The notes under the pieces: generated by a model
Seen by the model: only the letters and a program-made list of their open reading frames with translations
Database searches by the model: none
Told to the model about the DNA's origin: nothing
Made by a program: the position numbers and the translations under genes
Assembly (NCBI GenBank): GCA_002077065.1
Contig: NAJO01000131.1
Location: 1,779 to 16,937 of the forward strand
DNA from: Cryoendolithus antarcticus
Lineage: Eukaryota > Ascomycota > Dothideomycetes > Cladosporiales > Cladosporiaceae
Direction: 5' to 3'
Length of the DNA: 15,159 nucleotides
Part shown: positions 1 to 8,098 of the stretch, piece by piece
Numbering within the stretch: the first letter of the stretch is position 1
How the letters are laid out: every line of letters begins with the position of its first letter

Positions 1-310
1 AGATGCAGCTTGATCCGGATCTAACCACACCAGCATTGACGATACGCACACTCGAGCGCCAGAGCGACGTGCTCAACAACCGACTCGACGAGTACGACGT
101 ATCCTCACCGAGCACGCGCATCTTGAATGCCTTTCTTCAAGGCAGTGCTGCACAAGCGGCTCTTGCCGTGCAGGCTCCCAAGGATCTGGCTAACACCGAG
201 CCGGCTCGTAAAGCACGAGAACGTGCAGACGCCAGCAAGAGCCGCCATTTTGGTCGTGTCGATCGAGATGCCTCGAATGCAAATCGTGATATAGATAACG
301 AATTACCTTC
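1..310 (+). pseudogene. Possible C-terminal tail of a Fot/pogo-like transposase, cut by the window edge
   Basis: A plus-strand reading frame is open from the left edge to a stop at 522-524. Roughly the first 100 codons have a protein-like composition: an Asp/Leu/Arg-rich stretch, then a segment SSPSTRILNAFLQGS, then an Ala/Lys/Arg-rich helix. This pattern resembles the region after the DDE domain in fungal pogo/Fot-family transposases, where an S-S-P-x-T-R-x-L-N motif and an Ala-rich basic helix occur. That comparison is from memory of the family, not from a search. The frame then runs through the start of the chitinase gene, so its real end was probably lost or lies before about 310. No catalytic domain is visible because the upstream part is outside the window. 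It could also be the end of an unrelated coiled-coil protein. Confidence 0.35.
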
Positions 311-354
311 GAAGCTTGAGACAATGTGTCAATTCAGCGCTCTCCGCATCAACA

Positions 355-1769
355 ATGCGATACCAACAAATCGCTGTATTGGGTGTGTTGCACTTGATCT
401 CTGCTGGACTTTCACTGTGCGAGTCTTTAAGTCACTTACCTGTTCCATCAGTCAGTCCAAGAAACGAGAGAACACCTTTGAAGTCAGTTGGATACTTCAC
501 GAATTGGGGCATCTACACTCGTGACTTCCAACCGTCCGATCTCGAAGTCGACCTCTTCAGTCACGTCAATTATGCTTTCGCTAAGATAAATCCTAGTACA
601 GGGGCAGTCTCTATGAGTGATCCATATGCCGACACAGAGAAGCATTTTGCCACTGACTCTTGGAACACGACAAACGGTCGGAACGAATCCAATGTTTACG
701 GTTGCATTAAGCAGCTATATCTGCTTAAGAATCGTCACCGTCATTTGAAAGTGCTCCTAAGTATTGGCGGCGGGACATACAGCTCCAATTTTGCAGCATC
801 AGCATCAACGGAGGCTGGCCGAGAGATGTTTGCCCAGACGGCCGTCGATCTCGTTAAGGACTTGGGGTTCGACGGAGTTGATGTAGACTGGGAGTATCCT
901 GCCAATCCCTCCCAAGGAAACGATTTTCTACAGCTGATCCGTGCAGTTCGTGCGGCGCTCGACGTGTATTCCCAAAGTGTCGAAGGTAGTCCCCACTTTT
1001 GGCTTACCGTAGTATGCCCTGCGAGCGTCAACAACGTCAGAAACATATATGTTCCAGAGATGGACATTTTGATCGACTGGTGGAATTTGATGGCCTACGA
1101 TTACATAGGATCGTGGTCGACTGGTATGTGTGATGCGACTGGATCAAGGAGCAGGTGACTAATTCAAACACAGTTTCAGGACATTTAGCGAATACTTATG
1201 CGTCCAAGGAGAATCCAGAGAGCACACCATACAGCACCGACGCTGCTATAGCTGAATATCTGCGGCAGGGGGTGCATCCAGGCAAGATAACACTAGGTAT
1301 ACCACTCTATGGTAGAGCATTCGTGGAAACGGAAGGACCGGGCCAGCCTTACATGGGGGTGGGTCAGGGCGAGTGGGAAAGGGGGGTCTGGGACTACAAG
1401 GTGAAAATGCTCCCTTTTAGGGATAGTGTGTCGCACTGAGCTAAAGTATTACAGGCGCTACCACAGTCAGGGACGGTGATCCACTACGACAGATCAGCGC
1501 GTGCTTCATGGAGTTACGATCCGATAACCCGCACGATGGTTTCCTTTGATACTCCGTGGGCTGCAAATGCCAAAGCAGACTACATCGCAGCTAAAGGACT
1601 TGGGGGAGTAGTGTGGTGGGAAGTCAGTGGAGACAAATCAAGCGCAACGGGTGACAGCTTGATATCAAATGTCGTGCAGCATTTTGGTTATCTTGACACA
1701 AGCAACAACGTGCTACGCTACCCTCATAGCAAGTATCCGAACTTACGGAACGGTATGCCCGGGGAATGA
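355..1769 (+). CDS. Secreted GH18 endochitinase (three exons)
   Basis: Glycoside hydrolase family 18 enzyme predicted to cut beta-1,4 bonds in chitin outside the cell or in the wall. Exons are 355-1123, 1180-1400 and 1455-1769. The introns (56 and 54 bp) begin GTATGT and GTGAAA and end TTTCAG and TTACAG, and joining them keeps one frame of 434 residues, the usual size for a fungal chitinase without a binding module. The start at 355 is chosen because it is the ATG just before a signal peptide (hydrophobic core IAVLGVLHLISAGLSL); the frame is open further upstream but without an ATG. The catalytic motif DGVDVDWEYP is complete, with D173, D176, D178 and the proton donor E180 (892-894). Other hallmarks are VGYFTNWGIY, MAYDY (246-250), GIPLYGRAF and GGVVWWEVS. 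Oddity: the SxGG motif reads SIGGG, with Gly140 where relatives usually have Trp. Two NxS/T sites lie at N104 and N110. It is the only intact host gene here. Confidence 0.93.
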
Positions 1770-2291
1770 AAAACTTAAACCTGATGTCATTAGAGTCAAC
1801 GATGTGAGGCTACGCTCGTGCATGTATCGCACTTCGTAAAGAACTCTGTTGTAGAGCTATGGCAAACACGGGAATGCTCCGAACAGCATAAATGTATAGA
1901 ACCATGAGAGATTAGAAGGCTCTTCCATAGCAGTCGAGCACAGCCTACCTGGTTTCATATACTGTTACCTACCTAACTTACATCTTCGTGTATAATCTAT
2001 AGCTGCACGATACAACGCCGCGTAGAGGTAGTGTATTATCGTCCGTCCCTTCGTTTCTAGTCACACTCCGTTACGAAAGGCCACCAGAAGTAGTGAAGAT
2101 ACATCTGGATGTAAGAGCAGCCGTCAAGTATTGATCTCGATATGCGTCAAACGGGCATGTTCGTATTCATATTTACAAATTATTGTCAAATAGTAACCTC
2201 GACGAAAGAATATCCATTTCGTAGCCTATGCGAGGTTGTTTCAGATTTGAGGGAGACACTCTTGCTAGCGACTGCTCCGCCACGATCCATA
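1770..2291. other. Intergenic region 3' of the chitinase
   Basis: About 520 bases with no convincing gene. Short open frames exist near 2142-2345 but they run into the inverted-repeat arm of the next element and lack family features. The stretch must hold the 3' untranslated region of the chitinase; no canonical AATAAA was seen. The right end is the TA target dinucleotide at 2290-2291. Confidence 0.6.
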
Positions 2292-2340
2292 CCACTCCAT
2301 GCAGATTGCTGTACCGCGCCAGCTGCGGAGAACTCTGAGG
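2292..2340 (+). repeat. Left terminal inverted repeat of the MITE-like element
   Basis: Begins CCACTCCATGCAGATTGCTG right after the TA at 2290-2291. It pairs with the reverse complement of 2756-2804 with two mismatches in 49 positions. Confidence 0.85.
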
Positions 2341-2755
2341 TTTGAGTCTGCAACAAAATAGCTTTAGGAGGGGTTAGATATATATACACGTCGGTAAAGA
2401 GGCTACTCTGGAGAGCACCTAATTACATATATCCTATACTAGGATCTCTAATACCTCTAGGACGGTAGTAGAGGCTATACCTAGCACAGGAGTCGAAAAC
2501 CCGCGTTTTCTCTAAGTTCCTAGAGATTGCGCCCAAGGTCACGTGCCGGCTATATGTCGGTTATACGTAGACCTATTCTATACAGATACGCACTTTCTAC
2601 GCGATAAACCTACGAATACTCCGTTATCCTACTCTAAAAGCGTATAGGGTGATAGATCTGAACATAGCGTATATTCCTATATATATATAAGCGCATTATA
2701 TAATGTAGATATAAGCTACGCTAGCATCCTTTACGTATGTTAGACAAAGTCGGCT

Positions 2756-2804
2756 CCTCCGAGTTCTCCGCAGCTGGCGCGGTACAGCAATCTGCATGAA
2801 GTGG
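2756..2804 (-). repeat. Right terminal inverted repeat of the MITE-like element
   Basis: Read on the minus strand from 2804 it begins CCACTTCATGCAGATTGCTG and matches the left arm. It is followed directly by TA (2805-2806), which is also the left target duplication of the next transposon. Confidence 0.85.
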
Positions 2805-2806
2805 TA

Positions 2807-2852
2807 GAAGTCTCGGACAGTCCGTGCACGCAGACAGCGCGTGCACGCTCTT
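2807..2852 (+). repeat. Left TIR of the Fot/pogo-like transposon (46 bp)
   Basis: Begins GAAGTCTCGGACAGTCCGTG after TA and is identical over 46 bp to the reverse complement of 4895-4940. It contains two copies of the palindrome CGTGCACG (2823-2830 and 2840-2847), 17 bp apart from start to start, which are plausible transposase binding sites. Confidence 0.93.
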
Positions 2853-2947
2853 GGCATTGATATTGAGCACTTGTTCTGAGGCTCTAGATCACTCAATACC
2901 AAGTCTATTATCATGTTGTTATAGCCAGTCAAAGCTCTAGAATCAGT

Positions 2948-4841
2948 CTATCCACTGCGCGAGTTTGAGGCCCTGGCCCTTGCTGTGGGCTTCACAATCC
3001 GGCCCCTGGTTGTCCTCAGTAGATTCACCCCCCTCTCAGGCTCCATCAAGACTACCTCAACTGTCTGCTGCTTGACAGCCACAGGCTGCTTCCGAGGTCT
3101 TCCTCTAGGACATACCGCTGGCCTGTTCAGTCTTTCAAGCTCTTGCTGAGCTTTCTTGGCTTCTTGTGCCTCCTTAAGTGCAGCCTTCCTTGAAGCTTCT
3201 GCTGACTGCCTTACAGCTCGAGCTGCTGTTCGAGTCTCACGAGCCTGTTGAGACTGTGCAACCTTGAGAGCTTTAGCCGTCACTCTGGCTGCAGCCCTGT
3301 CTTGTCTGTCTTGCTGCATCTGTTCCTTCTCTTGCTCACGACTGTCTGCAATATCTCTAGCCCTCTGAACTCTGGATGGACTTAGGAACAACGTTGCAGA
3401 ATGCTCGTCAGCTCTCAGCTGCTCAAATAGGCGCTTCTGCCGCTTCTTCTGACGCTTGGCAAGGGCTAGAGACTCTCTCAGTTGCTTGTTCTCAAGCTTC
3501 TCAATCTTGAGATCGCCTGACGTCCGATAATATGCTCTGCCAAGCTTCTTGATAGTCCTCTGTGTCCTAGGACTACTGCATGCGACTGCACGACCAATGC
3601 TGCCTCTAATCCTCTGACGGTTTGACGGGCTATCAAACGCACTGATTGGACTGGACATTATGGGCTGCTCAGGGATGTATGACTGCTTAGGAGTTGGAGG
3701 CAGCTGGTCTAGCACGGTCAAAGGATTGAAGGGCTGGATGCCAGCCTTTCGCCAAGCCGAGTCAATAACCTCTGTTCTGAACGTCTGATTGAATGCCCTC
3801 CAGAAGAGCTTGAAGAAGTCACTCTTCTTCATGCCTGTGAAGCAAAATTGAGCTCTGATGTGTGTGCTCGTCAAGGGCATGGCTATATCGCTGGGCCAGA
3901 GCTGCAAAGCAGCCAATATCCAAGGGCTGCAACCTATGCGTAGAGTGAGGTGGATAGCACGCCAACGGGATCTTGAGCTCTAGGCATCGATTGACAAAGT
4001 TGAGGTTAAGGTGAAAGCTATGGCCGTCGACAAAAGGCAGCCTCCATCGACGTCGAGCCTTCACAATTGTCTCCTTATTGAACACGTCTTCAAGCCAGGC
4101 TGCACTATGCTCGTCAGACGTCCAGCCATTTGGTGAACTTGCAAAGAGGCAGTGATGCAATTCAGGCTCGAATCCGTCAAGCCACAAGTCTTGAATCTCA
4201 CCAGATGCAGCCTTATAGATCACTGCTGGCGATAGAACGCTCCCGTCTGCGCAAATTGTGACAATGGTGCTGATCCATTCTCGTGAGCCATCCTGGTCTG
4301 CCATGATGACCTTCTTGTGCTCATCTGACGACTTTGTGAAGATCCTTCGACTCTTCTGTAGCTGGCCTATCATAAAGCCCTTTTCTTCCATATTGTAGAT
4401 ATTCTCGGCCTGGATCTCATACTCCTCCATCTTGCCTTTGATAGTAGCAAAGTAATGCTTATAGGAAGCCCTTGAGTCAGCCTTGTGGCGTGAGAGATCA
4501 AGAGTGTTGAGAAATCGACTGTCAAGGATATGTCTATATCTTGCAACAAATCTTGAAGTCCAGCGAGCTGAAGGCTGCCGTCCTGCGAGCTGTGCTGCCG
4601 TGCTATTGACAAGAGCTGTTGTTGGTGGAAGACACAGGTGACATTGCCCTGCTATCCATTTGATAAGCGTCTCTTCTTGCTCGTTGTTGAGAAATCTGTT
4701 TGATTCAATGCCCTCAGCCAGCGAGCTAGTTTTTCCATTGAACCGCTTGCTAAGGGTGCTCCTGTGCACGCCATGCTTCCTGGCTGTAGCAGTAATATTG
4801 CCACTACCTGAAGATGCTAGTTCTTCAAGGGCAGCCTCCAT
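2948..4841 (-). pseudogene. Fot/pogo-family DDE transposase, one frameshift and altered first catalytic residue
   Basis: Cut-and-paste transposase that would bind the TIRs and insert at TA. Frame A starts at the ATG at 4841. Residues ~1-45 are a psq-like helix-turn-helix, ~50-115 a CENP-B/Tc5-type DNA-binding region, ~145-320 the DDE_1 domain. Visible motifs are IYNMEEKGFMIG (147-158), VDGHSFHLNL with D272, and HSTHRLQPLDIG with D308; the D272-D308 gap has 35 residues. The first acid, normally Asp in NMDEKGF, is Glu152 (4386-4388). Frame A stops at 3819, but homology continues in the next frame from about 3860, with MKKSDFFKLFW and WRKAGIQPFNP. The shift lies in the (TG)4 run at 3859-3866 and fits loss of one dinucleotide or gain of one base. 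The second part adds a charged coiled coil and an AT-hook-like PRGRPRK (about 3089-3109), then stops at 2948. A full-length protein would be about 630 residues. Confidence 0.9.
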
Positions 4842-4894
4842 GCTGCGGCGATTGTTGAGTTATCGCGTAATAAAGAGAGCGCGTTGTCGTCGTG

Positions 4895-4940
4895 AAGAGC
4901 GTGCACGCGCTGTCTGCGTGCACGGACTGTCCGAGACTTC
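4895..4940 (-). repeat. Right TIR of the Fot/pogo-like transposon (46 bp)
   Basis: Exact inverted copy of 2807-2852, followed by the TA target duplication at 4941-4942. The palindrome CGTGCACG occurs at 4900-4907 and 4917-4924, mirroring the left end. Confidence 0.93.
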
Positions 4941-5024
4941 TATAGTTCCACGCGCAGAGTCGTCAATAATATGCCCGCGTGGTGCCATTTGTGTTACTAG
5001 TGTCACGATTGATTGCAGACCACC

Positions 5025-5099
5025 TGCAGTCCGAGAGAGGCGAGTACGGGACAGGCGCGTACTCGATTCGGACCGGCTCGCGAAGAATTGCGGACTGCA
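5025..5099. repeat. Nested inverted repeat (potential hairpin)
   Basis: TGCAGTCCG at 5025-5033 pairs with CGGACTGCA at 5091-5099, and inside it CGAGTACG at 5041-5048 pairs with CGTACTCG at 5058-5065. The two nested arm pairs share a roughly common centre and could form an imperfect hairpin. No function can be read from it; it may be a remnant of a palindromic element. Confidence 0.5.
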
Positions 5100-5217
5100 T
5101 GCGAGCGTAGCCAAAGTACTCCCCTGACTTGTTGGCAGAGAACATTCATTATACGTTATCTGCTTCGTTGAATGCCCGATTCAGCACCGGCTTGTTGTGT
5201 GATTGCGTTGCCCAGAT

Positions 5218-5252
5218 GCCGTTCCGCACGCTTGCCGTTCCGCACGCTTGCC
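5218..5252 (+). repeat. 16-bp tandem duplication
   Basis: GCCGTTCCGCACGCTT occurs twice head to tail (5218-5233, 5234-5249), followed by GCC, giving about 2.2 perfect copies. It is a simple local duplication in non-coding sequence. Confidence 0.85.
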
Positions 5253-5276
5253 TCTATATCAGCAAGACCCTTCCAT

Positions 5277-5546
5277 TCATATAGCTATTACCATACCCCT
5301 GCCCGGCGTGTGGGCTGCCTGAGGGCAAGTACTCGAGCAGGAGACAGGCAACTTGAGAGCTTTGAAAGCCTCATCTGCCCGAGCTTCGAGGTGATCCAGG
5401 GGAATACTGTCTTCGAAAATGCCAAGGAGGCCCATGCGATCGTCAATCTGAAGTATCTTCGTAGTACAGTACGATGACTCTCCAGACTCACAGTATACTG
5501 CGGAATGCTGCCTGCCCCCATCTCCGTCCAAAGACTTCCGGTGCAC
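5277..5546 (-). CDS. Hypothetical ORF, possibly a gene fragment
   Basis: An 89-residue minus-strand frame whose middle part (about DRMGLLGIFEDSIPLDHLE and the following Ala/Lys-rich stretch) has protein-like composition and codon use. I do not recognise a family. A second minus-strand frame and plus-strand frames overlap it fully, so it may be chance. No signal peptide, membrane span or neighbour gives a clue. If real, it is more likely a remnant exon than a complete gene, given the decayed state of the surrounding 6 kb. Confidence 0.2.
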   Translation of the reverse strand: MHRKSLDGDGGRQHSAVYCESGESSYCTTKILQIDDRMGLLGIFEDSIPLDHLEARADEAFKALKLPVSCSSTCPQAAHTPGRGMVIAI

Positions 5547-6996
5547 TCCAGGTCATTTGAGAGACCTCAGACGGTTCAAAGATACTCTCTGTTGAATCAG
5601 AGACTCCAGGCATCAAGTTTTACGCGGCGCTGAAGTAAGGCGGCAGGCCGCGCGGGCAAAAACCGTTCTCAGTTCGCGTATCCAAGCGAGATGGCCGGCA
5701 GATGGAATATTGGGTGTGTCTACGAGAAGTCACCACTAGTTATGCAATACTGTAGTTCTTGTTCGAAGTGATGAAGCCGCAGGACGTGCAAGCCGGTGAT
5801 TCGATCTCAATACCAAATCCACATCGAAGCCAGCGAGAATACCGAAGTTCGTCACAGACACGTTTCGAAAGTAAGCTAGCCCCAATACAGGGCTGGAAAC
5901 CACAGTTGCCGAAACTTATGGATTGGCTCGGGCGACGATGCCGAGAGGCGCGTGAAACAAGCTTCACCTGTATGCGCCGCGTTTGTTGGGATGGGCGCTA
6001 TAATCGTTTGGCTTTGTGGTTTGCCGGGAAGTACAGTATTTCTAATCCTTGTTCTGCCGAAGCCAAATAAGATACTGTACCCTCACTTGCTCTCTAAACA
6101 TCCATGACTTCACAATTGATTGTCCGGAAGTGCATCTCCGGTTTATGGAGTTCCCTACTCATTAAGAGAGCATGTCGACTTTCTGTTACTCAAGACGGAT
6201 ATCTTCAGCCGCAAATGTCAACACAACAGCAACACGGACGGCACCCGATCACGCAGAAATCTGCAACACTAGAAGACTGGCTAGAAACACCGTGGATTTA
6301 CGCTACAAAGGACGCCTCATCCAACTCTTCATTCGACAGTCGTTGCCGCGAGAATGAAAGCGCCACTCCCACAGTTCAAAGAACCGAAAGCTGATGCGTG
6401 ATATATATCCTAGCACTATCTACAGTCCGGCAGAGCGTATGCCGGACCTGTTGCTGAACAGCGGCGCGATTATGTCGGCATCGCCGTAGATGGATGAAGA
6501 TCGGTCGAATGTTGCAGTTTGGGGCATTTTCATCGTTGTGGGCGACAGGGGTAGCTTCTTGCGGCACATAATCTTCTGCTTTCGTCGGCGCGCGGCCCTC
6601 ATATCGAATTGAAGTCGCATGGGGCTTGTTGGCCTCAGGCTGAAACATATTGCGGTTGGAGGAGTCGGTGAGCTTCCGGAGACCGTACTTGGCGGCATGG
6701 GACTGGTAATGGGCGTTTGCGTTGTCAGTACCTAGTAGGCCGCTTGCAGTGGATGGATGGATGTACTTCGATCAATAGCCTCAGACGTGGTTCCCCGTAG
6801 GCAAACACTTGCTGAGGGTCCGTTCGTCCTAACAAACTCAACGGCCAGCTTCTCCGCTGCGACCCGCTGCTGCATAGCTTACTCTTTCGGCGTATGCACA
6901 ACGCTCATGCCTGGCGCGGCACACTTCCGGAGTACGATGATGTGCGCCGCTCGTGGAAGTTCCTCCACTTCCTCGCTGTGCCGCGGGCACTAGTGC
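5547..6996. other. 1.45 kb with only unassignable short ORFs
   Basis: No gene can be assigned. Short frames include a plus-strand one at 5759-6070 (103 residues), one at 6104-6394 (96 residues), and minus-strand frames between about 6770 and 6376. In the minus-strand set one frame reads for roughly 100 residues without a stop and carries QSHAAKYGLRKLTDSSNRN, and just upstream another reads AMQQRVAAEKLAVEFVRTNG after an in-frame TAA. Together they could be a frameshifted minus-strand gene relic of about 500 bp (near 6450-6980), but I recognise no family and plus-strand frames overlap. Treat this as degenerate or non-coding sequence. Confidence 0.35.
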
Positions 6997-7870
6997 ATGG
7001 TTCGCGAGATCCAGACATCCATTCGGCACCGTTATAGCTACCCACCACGCATGCACGATCTGCGACTAAGCCGGCCCAAGCCACGACAAGAAAAGCAATC
7101 AGCGCCCCCTGAGTTGACGGCCCCGTTATCAGTCAGACTCGGGGCTGCCGATGGAGCGAGAGTATCACAGTGGCTAGAGTATACGCAGTTGGGTGTTCTC
7201 GTCCAAGGCGAGCGAGAATTTTTAATATGTAAATCTCTCGCCAGCAAAAGGCTCCTCATGTTCAAGAGTATGGGCACAGCCATAAGTGAGACAGCTAGAG
7301 CAGCTCTGACTCTGCGGCATTGCAATATACAGACTGCGTTCTGCGAAGTCTCAAGCAATATAACGATGCACGAGACATACTCCGCAGGAGCTTCTGTTTC
7401 TGCATATTACAATGCAGGAGGCGCATTTGCGAACGATTGCTTACTGAGCATGTCCCGCCAGCACTCCCTCATGGAGTTCCTGCTCATGTACGCTGCATTA
7501 CAGATTTTCCAGGCGGTCAAATTCATACATGATCATGGCTTTGATCACGGCCAAGTCAGTACCCACTCTATTCGCATCTGCGGTAAAGATGGCCGGGTGG
7601 CGCTCGGTGACTGCGACAGCTGCTTTGCGTCCGCCAAAGACACTGCTCTCGTGGACCATGGCCAAGCCCTCTTAGACTGCATGGAAGGAGTTTCACAGTC
7701 GGCTACAGCTACCGATATGCGAAAGTGTACTAGGTACAAGGTCTTCGGACTGAGCGCGCCGAGCGCTAGAGTTCTAACAGACAGTCAATCGATTTCATTG
7801 AGGATTTCTTCTCGAGCTAGCGCGTAATGTCCGTCAAGTATGAACGACCGGACTCGGGTATTCGCTTTGG
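6997..7870 (+). pseudogene. Degenerate kinase-like (pseudokinase) gene
   Basis: A 276-residue frame starts at the ATG at 6997. From residue ~60 it follows the order of a protein kinase fold: LVQGEREFLICKSL (about 68-81, beta-2/beta-3 like), ALTLRHCNI (103-111, helix C/beta-4 like), then IFQAVKFIHDHGFDHG (170-185) and VALGDCDS (201-208) where the catalytic and metal-binding loops should be. HRD is replaced by FDHG and DFG by DCD, so catalysis is unlikely even in the intact family. Helix-F-like ALLDCMEG (224-231) and KVFGLS (248-253) follow. Near 7766-7780 the recognisable sequence jumps frame: SIDFIEDFFSS continues in another frame and meets TAG at 7818-7820. Downstream codons in that frame stay open to 8060. 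I recall similar degenerate kinase-like proteins in filamentous ascomycetes, function unknown to me. Probably a pseudogene by at least one frameshift. Confidence 0.6.
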
Positions 7871-8098
7871 TACTATTCATTGTACCTGGCATGTCGCGTC
7901 CATCTTACTCGACTATCCCATCACTGAACCCACCACCTGCCACTATCGCCTTTCCTACGCTCTGTGTATCACGGAACACATCCAGGCACGATGTGAGACG
8001 CTGACAGCGCTTGAAGGCATCCCCCAGCCGAGGGACGAGGGACATCGGCTGACACCGTGACTATTCGATCCCGTAGGCACTTCCCACGCCTCCTTTAG
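7871..8098. other. Spacer between kinase-like relic and cysteine-rich gene
   Basis: Holds an open frame continuing to 8060 but nothing recognisable. Its right end, with a pyrimidine-rich run ending CCTCCTTTAG at 8098, looks like a 3' splice site for an upstream intron of the next gene. A GTGAGA donor candidate at 7993 would be phase-compatible with an ATG at 7891, but the resulting N-terminus does not look like a signal peptide, so the first exon remains unplaced. Confidence 0.35.

Larger units (their letters stand above)
2292..2804. mobile_element. MITE-like non-autonomous TIR element (513 bp, TA target site)
   Basis: The two ends are inverted copies of each other: 2292-2340 and 2756-2804. 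The outer 44 bp differ at only one position (position 6, C versus T), and the match extends to 49 bp with one more difference. Each end is directly flanked by TA (2290-2291 and 2805-2806), as expected for Tc1/mariner/pogo-type insertion. The 415-bp interior is AT-rich with many TATA and CTAG-like runs and has no coding frame that spans it, so the element would need a transposase from elsewhere. Its TIR is unrelated to that of the transposon at 2807-4940, so that transposase is not an obvious helper. Inference: a MITE or an internally deleted transposon. Confidence 0.8.
2807..4940 (-). mobile_element. Fot/pogo-like (Tc1-mariner superfamily) DNA transposon, full length
   Basis: A 2134-bp element bounded by perfect 46-bp terminal inverted repeats and flanked on both sides by TA (2805-2806 and 4941-4942), the target duplication of this superfamily. 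Inside lies one minus-strand transposase gene (4841 to 2948) filling almost the whole element, leaving about 95 and 53 bp between the gene and the repeats. The perfect repeats suggest a fairly recent insertion, or a copy whose ends have been conserved. The transposase has one frameshift and an altered catalytic residue, so the copy is probably not self-mobile, although its ends could still be recognised by an active relative. Confidence 0.93.
4943..5276. other. Region right of the transposon, no clear gene
   Basis: About 330 bases of moderately GC-rich sequence with no gene I can support. It contains a nested inverted repeat (5025-5099) and a 16-bp tandem duplication (5218-5252), both listed separately. 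Open frames on both strands overlap each other and look like chance. Confidence 0.5.

Noticed and set aside
316..354. Upstream extension of the chitinase reading frame to 316
   Set aside because: The codon at 316 is TTG; the first ATG in this frame is at 355 and directly precedes a typical signal peptide.
2142..2389. Short ORFs on both strands across the left arm of the MITE-like element
   Set aside because: They overlap the inverted repeat and each other and have no protein features.
2807..4940. Heavy repeat-induced point mutation of the transposon
   Set aside because: The transposase remains open over long stretches with only one frameshift, and its TIRs are perfect; strong RIP would leave many stops and an AT-rich element.
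4660..5127. A 155-residue plus-strand ORF across the right end of the transposon
   Set aside because: It is antisense to the transposase start and crosses the TIR and target-site boundary, so it cannot be an old gene.
6997..7827. Active protein kinase
   Set aside because: The catalytic-loop HRD and the DFG motif are absent, and the C-terminal part is frameshifted.
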